From Paenibacillus sp. FSL R5-0912 (lineage in GTDB: Bacteria > Bacillota > Bacilli > Paenibacillales > Paenibacillaceae): DNA of 64,000 bases. Shown one piece after another: positions 10,272 through 19,227 of the stretch (its first letter is position 1; every line of letters starts with the position of its first letter). The stretch lies in assembly GCF_000758605.1 (NCBI RefSeq), contig NZ_CP009282.1, forward strand, positions 3,782,001 through 3,846,000. The letters run 5' to 3'. A model generated the notes under the pieces. It worked only from the letters and a program-made list of their open reading frames with translations, ran no database searches and was not told where the DNA came from. A program made the position numbers and the translations under genes.

Positions 10272-10330
10272 AAAAAACTCCCCATACTGTAGACAGGTTG
10301 TATGATCTCACCTGTCTACCATATGGGGAG
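10272..10330 (-). terminator. Long-stem terminator of the VOC gene
   Basis: Two 21-base arms (10278-10298 and 10310-10330) pair with only two mismatches around an 11-base loop. Read on the minus strand the stem ends GGGGAG and runs into six T. It lies 37 bases past the VOC stop codon. The arms are unusually long for a terminator. Confidence 0.8.
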
Positions 10331-10366
10331 CCTATCCCTAGTTATTAAGCTGAATACTTTTGCGTA

Positions 10367-10735
10367 TTAGCCTTTACTATGAAGAGTAACCTGATAACCG
10401 TCCGGGTCGGCAAATGTAAAGGTTCGTCCGAAGGGGCCGTCTATGGGTGCGGATGTAATCTTTACGCCTGCTGCAATAAGCTTGTCGTGGATTTCTTGCG
10501 TATCAGGGGCATGAAGCCATAGAGCGACACCAAGTCCAGGTTGAGTGCCTGTACCGAGTTCTATTCCAGGCATTAGATCACGAAGGGCAAATGCAATGGG
10601 CTTGGTATCAAAGACCACAGCATGAGGTGGGCCCGCCTGGGAGCGGACCAGTCCGAGATAGTTCTGATAGAATTCCGCAGAGCCTTCAAGATTGCTTACT
10701 TGTAGTGAAATGAAGTCGGGTCCAATTGCTGACAT
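10367..10735 (-). CDS. VOC family (glyoxalase/bleomycin-resistance fold) protein
   Basis: A 122-residue single-unit vicinal-oxygen-chelate protein with paired beta-alpha-beta-beta-beta modules: FISLQVSNLEGSAEFYQNYLGL at the start and GRTFTFADPDGYQVTLHS at the end, the latter carrying the conserved DPDGY turn. GGAGG lies 8 bases upstream of ATG 10735. Members act as metal-dependent lyases, dioxygenases or drug-binding proteins; this sequence alone does not choose between them. It lies downstream of and co-directional with a WYL-domain regulator (131-base gap), which may control it. A strong terminator follows. Confidence 0.85.
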   Translation of the reverse strand: MSAIGPDFISLQVSNLEGSAEFYQNYLGLVRSQAGPPHAVVFDTKPIAFALRDLMPGIELGTGTQPGLGVALWLHAPDTQEIHDKLIAAGVKITSAPIDGPFGRTFTFADPDGYQVTLHSKG

Positions 10736-10866
10736 AATAATGTCCTCCTGTTTATGTTATTAGAATAATCATCTGACTCGCCATCGCCTCAAAATCAGCA
10801 TTTGCAAATCTTCAATGCACTATTCGTATATCTTGATTATACAAGCCCCCTACTGCCAACAGCATG

Positions 10867-11817
10867 TCAGTAGCGTTCTTTCATTTTTTCGATTTCTTCT
10901 CTTATCCGGTTTTTGAAGGATTCAGGTTCAGTGACTACTACATCTGCCCCCCATCCAAGCATCCAGCTCAGCAATTCTTCCGGCTCGTGGACACGAAAAG
11001 TGACATGGTAACCGTCCTCTTTAGATTCGGCAGTCTCCATATAATAGTTATTGGCTTCTTCAACTCTATCTGTGACGTTTGGATTAAAAATTGCGCAGAC
11101 CCGTACGCTACGGGTATCCTTCGGCCGGTAGGACTCAAGGTTGAAGTTATCGGGAGTCTGAAACGTATCCTCAGTCATGGTAAGGTCACTGATCCGGGAG
11201 ACCCGGAAATGGCGAATATCCTCCCTTAGGTCACAGAAAGCAAGTAACAGCCAGCCATTCTGCTCATCATGTGCTAATCCGTATGGCGATACAATTCGCA
11301 CATTTACCCGGTTCCCATCAGCTTCAGCCACCCGCTTGTGATAGGTTAAACGAAGTTTCTTGCCCTCCAGCATGGCTTCACGAATGATTCCCAAGTTTAC
11401 TTTCTCCCGGGCCATTATGACCTTTTCATCCCTTTGAAGCAACCGGATGCTCCCTTGGATTCGGGTTGTCTCTTCACGCATGGGCCGGGAAAGAATGGCT
11501 TCTATTTTTCTGCGGGAAGAACGGGCACTATTGCGATAAGTCGGATCAAAACGTTTCTCTATGAATTCAGCTCCAAGAAGAAGTGATACTGCCTCTTCTG
11601 TGGTAAAACTGATGGGTGGAAGAAAATAGCCTTCCATTAAGGAGTATCCTAATCCAGTCTCACCGATGATGGGAACTCCCGCTTCACTCAGAGCCTGCAT
11701 ATCACGATAGATCGTTCTTACACTAACCCCTAAGACCGCTGCTAATTCATCAGCTGTCTGCAATTTACTTCGCTGTAGTTCTATCACAATCGATAAAAGA
11801 CGCTCTGTTTTATTCAA
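10867..11817 (-). CDS. YafY-type HTH/WYL-domain transcriptional regulator
   Basis: A 316-residue regulator. The N-terminal winged helix (residues 1-60) contains KLQTADELAAVLGVSVRTIYRDMQ, the HTH_11 pattern. The WYL domain (about 140-215) contains RLTYHKR and the SPYGLAHDEQNGWLLLAFC segment, and a C-terminal WCX-like extension follows. TTG 11817 is preferred as start: AAGGGAG lies 11 bases upstream, while the in-frame GTG at 11829 abuts that site directly. WYL domains sense small molecules or nucleic acid ligands. The co-directional VOC gene downstream is the obvious target candidate. Confidence 0.85.
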   Translation of the reverse strand: MNKTERLLSIVIELQRSKLQTADELAAVLGVSVRTIYRDMQALSEAGVPIIGETGLGYSLMEGYFLPPISFTTEEAVSLLLGAEFIEKRFDPTYRNSARSSRRKIEAILSRPMREETTRIQGSIRLLQRDEKVIMAREKVNLGIIREAMLEGKKLRLTYHKRVAEADGNRVNVRIVSPYGLAHDEQNGWLLLAFCDLREDIRHFRVSRISDLTMTEDTFQTPDNFNLESYRPKDTRSVRVCAIFNPNVTDRVEEANNYYMETAESKEDGYHVTFRVHEPEELLSWMLGWGADVVVTEPESFKNRIREEIEKMKERY

Positions 11818-12069
11818 TTGAAGCTGCACTCCCTTGCTTAGAATTCAACCCTTGATCATATCTTTCGTGGTTTCAAAATAACGTATGATAGTTTCTACAT
11901 TTCTATTTGCTGTATTCTGATTGATTCCTATCCTTGAGCAGAAAATAACAGATAATGGACAGAGAATTGACCAAACTGAAACTTTTAAACTTCTATATTG
12001 CTCTATTATGAGATATGTGAGTGTATAGAAGTATACAACAAAAGGCTTGTTTAGGGAGGATAACTAGAA

Positions 12070-13191
12070 GTGAATTCTTCATCATTACCGCAACGTTCCA
12101 CTATCCGCAAGAAGAAAAAACCGGCCCGTAAGCGCAAGAAAAGGGGCTTTTTCCGTACAGTCTTCAGAGTATTTATGTTCTGCCTCATCCTGATGATTAT
12201 AGCCGGAGGCTGGCTCTACCTTGCACCGTCTGCCCAGAACACCCGATATCTGATTGCCGATACACTGATTACGACACAACACCGGTATATGGCCAAATAT
12301 ATAATTGGCGAAGATGAGCTTAAGAACCGCGTCAGCGAATATACAGAGCGGTTTCAGGAGATGGGCAATGAGGTAGACACCCATGTGATTGAACCGGAGC
12401 CCGTGGTCCCGGAGGATAAACCGCTGGTCGAAATTGAAAAGGTTACTGGCAGCGGGTATGCCGGTTATGTGATGATTGTGAATGATCCGAAGAAGGTCCG
12501 TCTGGGTGTACCCGATAAGGTTGGTTCAGGGGAAAAGGTATCCAGTATGGTGGCGCGGACAGGGGCAATCGCCGGGGTGAACGGCGGGGGCTTCGCCGAT
12601 CCGAACTGGAAAGGCAATGGCTTCAAGCCGATCGGGCTGGTCGTCTCACAAGGGAAGCTGTACTATAACGGACTTGGCGGCAAGAAGTCTACACAGATTG
12701 TGGGTCTTGATAAAGAAGGCAAAATGATCGCCGGAAACTACACGTTAGATGAGCTGAGCAAGATGGGAGTACAGGAGGCGGTGACTTTTCAGCCGCGGAT
12801 TATTGTGAACGGCAAAGGCCAGATCAAGAATGCCGCTGAAGGCTGGGGGATCGCCCCAAGAACGGCTATGGGCCAACGGGCGGACGGTGCGCTGATCTTC
12901 GTGGTCATCGACGGGCGGCAGCCGGGCTACAGCATCGGGGCGAATCTGTATGATGTGCAGCAGATTATGCTGAAGCAGGGTGCAGTGATCGCAGCCAATC
13001 TGGACGGGGGTTCATCCACTGTACTGGTGAAGGACAACGAGATTCTTAACAAGCCTTCTTCACAATACGGGGAGCGTTATCTGCCTACGGCATTCCTGGT
13101 GTTTGAAGATCCCGGACAGGCGGATATCAGGAATATCTGGGAAGGACTTGATCCGTCCAAAATCGATGCGGGCAAGAAGCGGACCCAATAA
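12070..13191 (+). CDS. Membrane-anchored phosphodiester glycosidase (NAGPA/DUF2233)
   Basis: A 373-residue protein. It begins with a very basic cytoplasmic stretch (residues 1-30), then one membrane helix (about 34-54), then an extracytoplasmic domain. The NAGPA core is visible in GVNGGGFADP (about 178-187), the IAPRTAMGQR segment (about 262-271) and NLDGGSSTVLV (about 316-326), followed by RYLPTAFLVF. Family members hydrolyse phosphodiester-linked sugars and are often annotated as exopolysaccharide biosynthesis proteins in Bacillota; a cell-wall or teichoic-acid role is likely but unproven. GTG start with GGGAGG 11 bases upstream. It is monocistronic, and the 240-base gap upstream holds the divergent promoters with the WYL regulator. 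Confidence 0.85.
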   Translation: MNSSSLPQRSTIRKKKKPARKRKKRGFFRTVFRVFMFCLILMIIAGGWLYLAPSAQNTRYLIADTLITTQHRYMAKYIIGEDELKNRVSEYTERFQEMGNEVDTHVIEPEPVVPEDKPLVEIEKVTGSGYAGYVMIVNDPKKVRLGVPDKVGSGEKVSSMVARTGAIAGVNGGGFADPNWKGNGFKPIGLVVSQGKLYYNGLGGKKSTQIVGLDKEGKMIAGNYTLDELSKMGVQEAVTFQPRIIVNGKGQIKNAAEGWGIAPRTAMGQRADGALIFVVIDGRQPGYSIGANLYDVQQIMLKQGAVIAANLDGGSSTVLVKDNEILNKPSSQYGERYLPTAFLVFEDPGQADIRNIWEGLDPSKIDAGKKRTQ

Positions 13192-13309
13192 CTTCAGCTT
13201 TTCACGCTGCATAATCCCTAGTAGATTGGGTGCGGTAAGGTGTGATAGGATAACTATTAAATTCTTATTTGTAGTATAGGTGAATTCCTTGATCAGAGGG
13301 GGAACAGGT

Positions 13310-14242
13310 TTGACATTGCAGCAGCTCCGCTACGCAATTGAGATTGCGAACAGCGGCTCTATGAACGAAGCGGCCAAAAGGCTATTTGTGTCACAGCCCA
13401 GCCTCTCGAATGCTATCAAGGAGCTGGAGAGCGAGCTTGGCATTACAATCTTCGAACGCAACAACCGGGGGATCAGCATCTCGGCGGAAGGCATGGAGTT
13501 TCTGGGCTATGCCCGGCAGATTATTGAACAAACGGAGTTTATGGAGAACCGCTATACCGGCAAGAAACGCAGTCCGATCTACTTTTCGGTATCCACGCAG
13601 CACTATGCTTTTGTTACGGACGCATTTGTGAAGCTGATGAAGGAGAGTAAGATAGCGGAATACAATTTCAGCCTGCGGGAGACGCAGACCTATGAGATTA
13701 TTGAGGATGTGCGTACCCTGCGCAGCGATATTGGTATTCTGTATATCAATGAGAGTAACTATAAGGTAATGAACAAGCTGTTCAGCGACGGTAACCTGAA
13801 GTTTACACCGCTATTCAATACGAATCCGCATGTGTATGTGCGGGCAGGACATGTGCTGGCCGGCAAAGAGAGAATCACTATTGATGATATTCTTTCGTTT
13901 CCTTATATTACTTTTGAGCAGGGGGATAACAACTCACTGCACTTCTCGGAGGAAATGCTTAGCTTCACGCAGATTGAGAAGAATATTAAAGTTACCGACC
14001 GCGCCACACTGACTCATCTGCTGCTCGGAAGCGACTCGTATACGGTAGGCACAGGGATAATGGCCTCAGAGCTTAATGATGCGGGACTGGTCACTATTCC
14101 TTTTGACAGCAAAGAGGTGTTCTCTGTCGGCTGGATTGCCCACAAGGACCGTAAACCGAGCGAGATTATGTCGGGGTATATTAACATTCTGAATGATCTG
14201 GTGTCGGATAATTATTTCGAGCTTGAGTCATTCTTACTTTAA
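13310..14242 (+). CDS. LysR family transcriptional regulator
   Basis: A 310-residue LysR protein: winged helix in residues 1-62 (LQQLRYAIEIANSGSMNEAAKRLF, with SQPSLSNAIKELE as recognition helix) and a periplasmic-binding-like effector domain from about 90. The start is TTG 13310, with AGAGGGGG 8 bases upstream; the GTG 30 bases earlier has no ribosome-binding site. The gene is 15 bases upstream of the MetE-like gene and probably in one transcript with it, ended by the terminator at 15391. LysR regulators of methionine and sulfur metabolism (MetR, CysL, YxjO-like) are common next to such genes, so control of methionine synthesis is a reasonable inference. Confidence 0.88.
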   Translation: MTLQQLRYAIEIANSGSMNEAAKRLFVSQPSLSNAIKELESELGITIFERNNRGISISAEGMEFLGYARQIIEQTEFMENRYTGKKRSPIYFSVSTQHYAFVTDAFVKLMKESKIAEYNFSLRETQTYEIIEDVRTLRSDIGILYINESNYKVMNKLFSDGNLKFTPLFNTNPHVYVRAGHVLAGKERITIDDILSFPYITFEQGDNNSLHFSEEMLSFTQIEKNIKVTDRATLTHLLLGSDSYTVGTGIMASELNDAGLVTIPFDSKEVFSVGWIAHKDRKPSEIMSGYINILNDLVSDNYFELESFLL

Positions 14243-14257
14243 CAGCAGGAGGGACGT

Positions 14258-15373
14258 ATGAGTAGTCCAGTTATCGGATCGACTAGAAATGCACCGCCCT
14301 TTCGCTATGACATTGTCGGAAGCTTCCTGCGGCCAGAGGCGCTCAAAGCTGCGCGCAGCCTGCATGCCCAAGGTACCATGACCGCCGGGGAACTGCGTGA
14401 GGTTGAGAACATAGAGATTGCCAAGCTGCTACAGCAGCAGAAATCCCTGGGGCTACATGCCGTAACTGATGGCGAGTTCCGCCGCTCCTGGTGGCATCTT
14501 GATTTCTTCTTCGGGGTCCAGGGGACACAGAAGATCACGCTCGGGCCGGCCGGCAGCTCCAAGGAATCGGTGAACCGGGCAGAGAGCTTCAAGATTACCG
14601 GGAAAATCGCATTCGGCGACCATCCTATGGTGGCAGACTTCAGCAGTCTGCAGCAGATGGCCGGAGTCACGCTTGCCAAAATGACCATTCCTTCACCGGC
14701 GCTGTTTCATTTCGTGCAGGATTATAACGGAAACGAGGTCTACTCGGATTCCGCAACGCTGTATGGAGATATCATCCAGGTGTACCGGGATGCGATACAG
14801 GCCTTCTACGATGCCGGCTGCCGGTATCTGCAGCTCGATGATACCACGTGGGGCACACTTTGCAGCGGCAAACACCGGGCGCATCTGCGCAGCAGAGGCG
14901 TCGATCCCGACCAGCTGGCGAAGGACTATGTCCGGCTGATTAATGAGAGCATCGCTGCCCGCCCTGCGGATATGACGATTGCGCTGCATGTGTGCAGAGG
15001 TAATCTCCGCTCGACCTGGTTTGCTGCCGGGGGCTACGGGCCGGTTGCCGAAGAGCTGTTCGCTGGCGCCGAAGTGGATGCGTTCTTCCTGGAGTATGAC
15101 AATGAACGTTCCGGTGATTTCGAACCGCTGCGCTTTATTCGTAACCAATTTGTAGTGCTGGGGCTGGTGACCACGAAGCATGGCGGCCTGGAGAGCAAAG
15201 AGCAGCTCAAAGCCCGGATCGCAGAAGCGTCACAATATGTGGATATTAATCAGCTCTGTCTCAGCACCCAATGCGGCTTCGCCTCCTCCGAGGAAGGGAA
15301 TATCCTGACCGAAGAAGAGCAGTGGGACAAGCTGCGGCTGGTGATTGAGACGGCGGATGAGGTTTGGGAGTAG
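14258..15373 (+). CDS. MetE C-terminal-like methionine synthase (YxjG/YxjH type)
   Basis: A 371-residue protein matching the C-terminal catalytic half of cobalamin-independent methionine synthase. The N-terminus has YDIVGSFLRP and AVTDGEFRR; zinc-ligand regions appear as LHVCRGN (about 247-253), the EYD segment (about 276) and a C-terminal STQCGFASS (Cys about 344). Without the N-terminal half it resembles B. subtilis YxjG/YxjH, thought to use alternative methyl donors for homocysteine. AGGAGGG precedes the ATG. It follows the LysR gene by 15 bases. The family is solid; the actual methyl donor is unknown. Confidence 0.87.
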   Translation: MSSPVIGSTRNAPPFRYDIVGSFLRPEALKAARSLHAQGTMTAGELREVENIEIAKLLQQQKSLGLHAVTDGEFRRSWWHLDFFFGVQGTQKITLGPAGSSKESVNRAESFKITGKIAFGDHPMVADFSSLQQMAGVTLAKMTIPSPALFHFVQDYNGNEVYSDSATLYGDIIQVYRDAIQAFYDAGCRYLQLDDTTWGTLCSGKHRAHLRSRGVDPDQLAKDYVRLINESIAARPADMTIALHVCRGNLRSTWFAAGGYGPVAEELFAGAEVDAFFLEYDNERSGDFEPLRFIRNQFVVLGLVTTKHGGLESKEQLKARIAEASQYVDINQLCLSTQCGFASSEEGNILTEEEQWDKLRLVIETADEVWE

Positions 15374-15390
15374 AAGGTATATGCTGCATA

Positions 15391-15431
15391 GAGGGCGGGT
15401 TTGCCCGAAGGGGTGACCTGCTCTCTTTTTT
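15391..15431 (+). terminator. Terminator of the LysR-MetE-like operon
   Basis: GAGGGCGGGT pairs with ACCTGCTCTC (two G-U pairs) and is followed by six T. It lies 18 bases after the stop codon. Confidence 0.7.
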
Positions 15432-15488
15432 GCAAAAGAAATGGGGGAATCTCCCAAGGAGGGACTGTTCCCGGTTAATGCTTTGTTA

Positions 15489-15518
15489 TTGACAGATCCC
15501 TCCCTCCCGAAGTACACT
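15489..15518 (+). promoter_or_regulatory. Promoter of the T-box leader
   Basis: TTGACA at 15489-15494 and TACACT at 15513-15518, 18 bases apart, just upstream of the T-box RNA. Confidence 0.65.
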
Positions 15519-15524
15519 TGCAAA

Positions 15525-15836
15525 TAATTACTTACATACACACAAGCGATGAAGAGAAGAGTAGGCAGGCGGCAGCGTTCACAGAGAGCTCCAGAGTGGT
15601 GAAAGGGGGCAGCGAAGCGTCTGATCTGAAAAAAGTCTCTGAGCTGCATACGGAATTGGGCACAGCACCAAGGATGCTATGCCGGGATCTCCCGTTACAG
15701 AGATAGGGTATAAGCGTAAAGGCCGTACCCGAAGAGGCGGAAGATTAGCAATAGGTCCGCGAATAGAGGTGGTACCACGAAGCTTATTCAAGCTCTCGTC
15801 CTCAAGATAACAATCTTGAGGGCGGGAGCTTTTTTG
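15525..15836 (+). promoter_or_regulatory. T-box riboswitch with lysine specifier
   Basis: A T-box leader of about 310 bases. Elements in order: AGTA at 15560-15563 near the stem I base, CAGAGAG and the GGTGAAA distal-loop motif (15598-15604), a specifier region TGAAAAAAGTC in which GAA is followed by AAA (15631-15633), the T-box sequence GAGGTGGTACCACG around 15766-15779, and a terminator (15791-15830, AGCTCTCGTCCTC arm) followed by six T. AAA is a lysine codon, matching the downstream lysyl-tRNA synthetase. Uncharged tRNA-Lys should pair at the specifier and T-box bulge and prevent the terminator. A T-box-controlled class I LysRS is also known in Bacillus cereus. Confidence 0.93.
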
Positions 15837-15913
15837 TGTTCCCGGGCGGCCGGGCGTCGTGCCAAGTCAAATAAGCTCCAAATCGTATCCATAAAACAGT
15901 AGAGGTGATTGTC

Positions 15914-17467
15914 ATGCATTGGGCAGAGAGAATAGCAAGCCAGTTAATCGTGAACCATCCGGAGCGGCAGACTTTTGTATGTGCATCGGGGATCAGTCCG
16001 TCCGGATCGGTCCATATCGGAAATTTCCGCGAGATTGTGACCACTTCGTTTGTAGCCAAAGCGCTGCGGCGGGCGGGGAAGGAGGTACGGTTCATTTTCT
16101 CGTGGGATGACTTTGACCGGTTCCGGAAGGTGCCGAAGCTTGTGGACCCTTCGTTCGGACAATATATAGGGCTGCCGTATTCGCAGGTTCCCTGTCCCTA
16201 TGGCTGCCATACTTCGTACGCGGCACATTTCGAGGCGGAGTTTGAGCAGGCGCTGCAGGCGTTTGAGATCGAGCCTGAATTCATCTACCAGAGCCGGGAA
16301 TACCAGTCACACCGCTATAATCCGGCAATCCTGCATGCCCTGCGCCACCGGGAAGAGATCTACGATATTCTGATGTCGTTCAAAACAGGGGAGAGCTCTG
16401 CGGAAGACCGGGCAGCTTTTTATCCGGTAAGTGTATACTGCAGACGATGCGGAAAAGATGCGACAACGATTCACAGCTTCGACGACAGCGCAGAGACCGT
16501 GGTGTATAGCTGTAAGTGCGGTCATGCCGATACCATTCGTGTTCCTGAGGCTGACAACCTGAAGCTGCACTGGAAAATCGACTGGCCGATGCGCTGGAAC
16601 ATGGAGCAGGTGGTGTTTGAGCCTGGAGGGCGTGATCATTCGTCTGAAACCGGCAGCTATAATGTGGCCGCAGTAATCTCGGAGCGGATCTTCGGCAACC
16701 CTCCGCCTATGTATGAGCCCTATGAATTTATCAGCATTAAAGGCAGTTACTCCAAAATGTCCAGCTCTTCCGGGCATAATTACACACCCGATGATCTGCT
16801 GAACATATATGCCCCGGAGAATATCCTGTTCCTGTTCGCCAAATACCAGCCGAATGCTGCTTTTCATATTGGACTGGATGAGGATGTGCTGCGCAATTAT
16901 GCGGAGTTCGAGCGGTATGCTGCTGGAGTTCATACCGGAGCATTAACTGGTGATCTTGCGGATGCGCTGGAGTTATCGCTGCTAAGCGGCTCTACCGGAA
17001 CGTCCCCGAGCTTCAATCAGGTGTCCAGTCTGCTGCCATTAATCAACTTCGACCGGGAACTGCTCCGGGATATTCTCACCAAGAATGGGGAGAAGGCAGA
17101 TGAGCATCAGCTGCTGCTGACGGCGGACCGGGCGGAGCACTGGATCAGAAACTGGATGCCGCACAAGCTGATTACGGTCAATTCTTCGCCGAACTTAGCC
17201 TATTATCATTCACTGGACGCGGCAGAACTGAAATGGCTGCGCACCCTCTGCGGCCTGCTAAGAAACTGTGAGCTGGACGAAACGCAGAGAATGACTCAAA
17301 TCTACGCGATCTGTCATCATGAAGACAAAAAAACAATGCGGACTCAGCAAAAAAGGCTGTTCACCATCATCTATCAGCTGGTTCTGAGTGCGGATGAAGG
17401 CCCGCGTCTGCCAATGCTTATTCAGGCTGCGGGGACGGACCGGATGCTGGCTTTACTGGATTTATGA
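15914..17467 (+). CDS. lysK: Class I lysyl-tRNA synthetase
   Basis: A 517-residue lysyl-tRNA synthetase of class I (archaeal type), not the class II LysS usual in bacteria. The HIGH-like motif is HIGN at residues 34-37 and the KMSKS-like loop is KMSSSSG from Lys281. A Cys-rich zinc ribbon (CRRC...CKCGH, about 175-212) lies between them. ATG 15914 is chosen because GAGGTG lies 6 bases upstream; a GTG at 15905 overlaps that site. It joins lysine to tRNA-Lys in the cytoplasm. In bacteria carrying both classes the class I enzyme can be a conditional backup. It is expressed from the T-box leader as a single gene. Confidence 0.95.
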   Translation: MHWAERIASQLIVNHPERQTFVCASGISPSGSVHIGNFREIVTTSFVAKALRRAGKEVRFIFSWDDFDRFRKVPKLVDPSFGQYIGLPYSQVPCPYGCHTSYAAHFEAEFEQALQAFEIEPEFIYQSREYQSHRYNPAILHALRHREEIYDILMSFKTGESSAEDRAAFYPVSVYCRRCGKDATTIHSFDDSAETVVYSCKCGHADTIRVPEADNLKLHWKIDWPMRWNMEQVVFEPGGRDHSSETGSYNVAAVISERIFGNPPPMYEPYEFISIKGSYSKMSSSSGHNYTPDDLLNIYAPENILFLFAKYQPNAAFHIGLDEDVLRNYAEFERYAAGVHTGALTGDLADALELSLLSGSTGTSPSFNQVSSLLPLINFDRELLRDILTKNGEKADEHQLLLTADRAEHWIRNWMPHKLITVNSSPNLAYYHSLDAAELKWLRTLCGLLRNCELDETQRMTQIYAICHHEDKKTMRTQQKRLFTIIYQLVLSADEGPRLPMLIQAAGTDRMLALLDL

Positions 17468-17562
17468 ATGAGCGCCGGACGGCCCTTTACGGGATATATC
17501 GAACAGAGGTATAATATACAGGACTGTTTTTAATCAAATGTTGGAAAGCGAGCGGTAACGAT

Positions 17563-18282
17563 ATGGGTCGTAAGTGGAATAATATTAAGGAAAAGAAAGC
17601 ATCCAAGGATGCCAATACAAGTAAGGTCTACGCCAAGTTCGGTGTAGAAATCTATGTTGTCGCTAAGAAGGGCGAACCTGATCCGGAATCCAACCGGGCA
17701 CTGAAGGTTGTTCTGGAACGGGCCAAAACCTATAATGTGCCGAAGGCGATTATCGACCGTGCACTCGAAAAAGCAAAAGGCAGCGGCGACGAAAATTACG
17801 TGGAGCTCCGTTATGAAGGCTTCGGTCCAAGCGGTTCGATGATCGTGGTCGATGCGCTGACGAATAACGTCAACCGTACAGCTCCGCTGGTACGCTCCAC
17901 CTTCAGTAAGAACGGCGGGAATATGGGTGTCAGCGGTTCGGTAACCTATATGTTCGATCCGACAGCTGTAATCGGTGTAGAAGGCAAATCGGCGGATGAA
18001 GTGATGGAGCTGCTGATTGAAGCTGACCTGGATGTCCGTGATGTGCTGGAAGAGGATGAAGCAGTGATTGTATATGCCGAACCCGACCAGTTCCACGCTG
18101 TACAGGAAGCTTTCCGCGGCGCAGGCATTACGGAATTTACCGTAGCCGAGCTGACTCTGCTTCCACAGAATTATGTGGCCCTGCCGGAAGATGCACAGGC
18201 GCAGTTCGAGAAGCTGATTGATGCTCTTGAAGAACTGGACGATGTGCAGCAGGTCTACCATAACGTGGATTCGGAAGAATAG
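17563..18282 (+). CDS. YebC/PmpR family protein (YeeI-like)
   Basis: A 239-residue protein covering the whole YebC fold: the N-terminus [20 protein letters not shown] (the KDANTS form of the family's start), [21 protein letters not shown] in the middle, the GNMGVSGSV loop near residue 115, and an acidic C-terminus. It resembles B. subtilis YeeI. Family members are reported both as DNA-binding regulators (PmpR) and as translation factors that relieve ribosome stalling at proline stretches (TACO1/YebC2). The ribosome-binding site is weak (GGAAAGCGAG). It is monocistronic with a strong terminator at 18301. Confidence 0.92.
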   Translation: MGRKWNNIKEKKASKDANTSKVYAKFGVEIYVVAKKGEPDPESNRALKVVLERAKTYNVPKAIIDRALEKAKGSGDENYVELRYEGFGPSGSMIVVDALTNNVNRTAPLVRSTFSKNGGNMGVSGSVTYMFDPTAVIGVEGKSADEVMELLIEADLDVRDVLEEDEAVIVYAEPDQFHAVQEAFRGAGITEFTVAELTLLPQNYVALPEDAQAQFEKLIDALEELDDVQQVYHNVDSEE

Positions 18283-18300
18283 AATAAGCTGCTTTGCTAA

Positions 18301-18336
18301 GCGGACAAGCCCATTCTCAGGCTTGTCCGCTTTTTT
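18301..18336 (+). terminator. Strong terminator of the YebC-like gene
   Basis: GCGGACAAGCC and GGCTTGTCCGC form a perfect 11-bp stem with an 8-base loop, followed by six T. Confidence 0.95.
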
Positions 18337-18422
18337 ACTTCTGCCATGCTGTGTATATTCTGTACCGATCTTTGCCAAAATAAACCGAACCGAGTAGCAC
18401 ACTACTTAGAGGAGGCAATACA

Positions 18423-18602
18423 GTGGAAGAATATACAGCACCGGATAAGAACCTGGTTAATACCGTCAAGGAGCTTGATCAGGACCCGGTCACCAGCCAG
18501 GAAGCGCAGCAGATGGAACAGAAGAAGAGTGACATCCGCAAGGAATCCCTGAGGGATGACAAAACGACCTATAAGAAAAATGAGCAGAATACGTATAAAT
18601 GA
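18423..18602 (+). CDS. Small hydrophilic protein of unknown function
   Basis: A 59-residue, highly charged protein (EEYTAPDKNLVNTVKELDQ at its start, ending NEQNTYK) with no Cys, membrane segment or known motif. It starts at GTG 18423 with an excellent AGAGGAGG about 7 bases upstream and has its own terminator at 18636. The composition (Lys, Glu, Asp, Gln and Thr) recalls the small disordered proteins of sporulating Bacillota. I do not recognise a family. The good ribosome-binding site and flanking terminators argue that it is real. Confidence 0.6.
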   Translation: MEEYTAPDKNLVNTVKELDQDPVTSQEAQQMEQKKSDIRKESLRDDKTTYKKNEQNTYK

Positions 18603-18635
18603 TTTACTCCTGTAAATGTAGCAGGGGCCATGCGG

Positions 18636-18662
18636 GCGGTGAGGGCAACCTTACCGCTTTTT
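18636..18662 (+). terminator. Terminator after the small 59-residue gene
   Basis: GCGGT-GAGG pairs with CCTT-ACCGC around a GCAA loop and is followed by five T. Confidence 0.75.
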
Positions 18663-18792
18663 GGCATTCAATGAAGAAGACAGTACCCTTTCCGTCTGAC
18701 AAAGTACAGCCTGGTATGCTATAGTCGATTGTAAAAAGGCAAACTAATGTTCTCTTTAATTGGTTAGCTGATCATACAGGAGGGATTAACAA

Positions 18793-19227
18793 ATGGAACC
18801 TTTCCGGTTGTTGAGTGTAGTCCATGTATTTCTGATCAAAGATGGGCAAATATTGCTGCTGAGGCGCTTGAACACAGGACATCATGACGGGGATTACGGT
18901 CTGCCTGCGGGCAAGTTGGATGGAGGTGAGGAGTTGTTCTCCGCCGCCATCCGTGAAGTCCGGGAAGAATGCGGTGCTGTCATCGCGCCATCAGACCTTG
19001 AAATGCTCGGAGCGATGCATATCCGGACTCCCGGAAATGAACGGATTGATTTCTTCTTCAAAGCGGAGCATTGGAGCGGTGAGATTTGCAACACCGAGCC
19101 GGATAAATGCGATGATCTGCGCTGGTTCCCGCTGGATGATCTTCCGGAGAATGTAATCCCTTTTGTGCAGGAGGCCTGGAGCAAGTTCAGGGATGGTGTC
19201 TGGTTTGCTTCACATGGCTGGGCGTGA
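18793..19227 (+). CDS. Nudix hydrolase
   Basis: A 144-residue Nudix protein. The Nudix box (residues about 41-63) runs GKLDGGEELFSAAIRE followed by VREECGA and matches GX5EX7REUXEEXGU fully, including the Glu residues that bind Mg2+. Such enzymes cleave nucleoside diphosphates linked to another moiety; the N-terminal RLLSVVHVFLIKDGQILLLRR strand pattern resembles MutT-like NTP pyrophosphatases. AGGAGGG lies 8 bases before the ATG. It is apparently a single gene. Substrate cannot be assigned. Confidence 0.92.
   Translation: MEPFRLLSVVHVFLIKDGQILLLRRLNTGHHDGDYGLPAGKLDGGEELFSAAIREVREECGAVIAPSDLEMLGAMHIRTPGNERIDFFFKAEHWSGEICNTEPDKCDDLRWFPLDDLPENVIPFVQEAWSKFRDGVWFASHGWA

Noticed and set aside
17530-18402. 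A 290-codon open frame on the minus strand across the YebC-like gene
   Set aside because: It is a shadow of a well-supported YebC gene in the opposite frame, has no ribosome-binding site and an unlikely composition.
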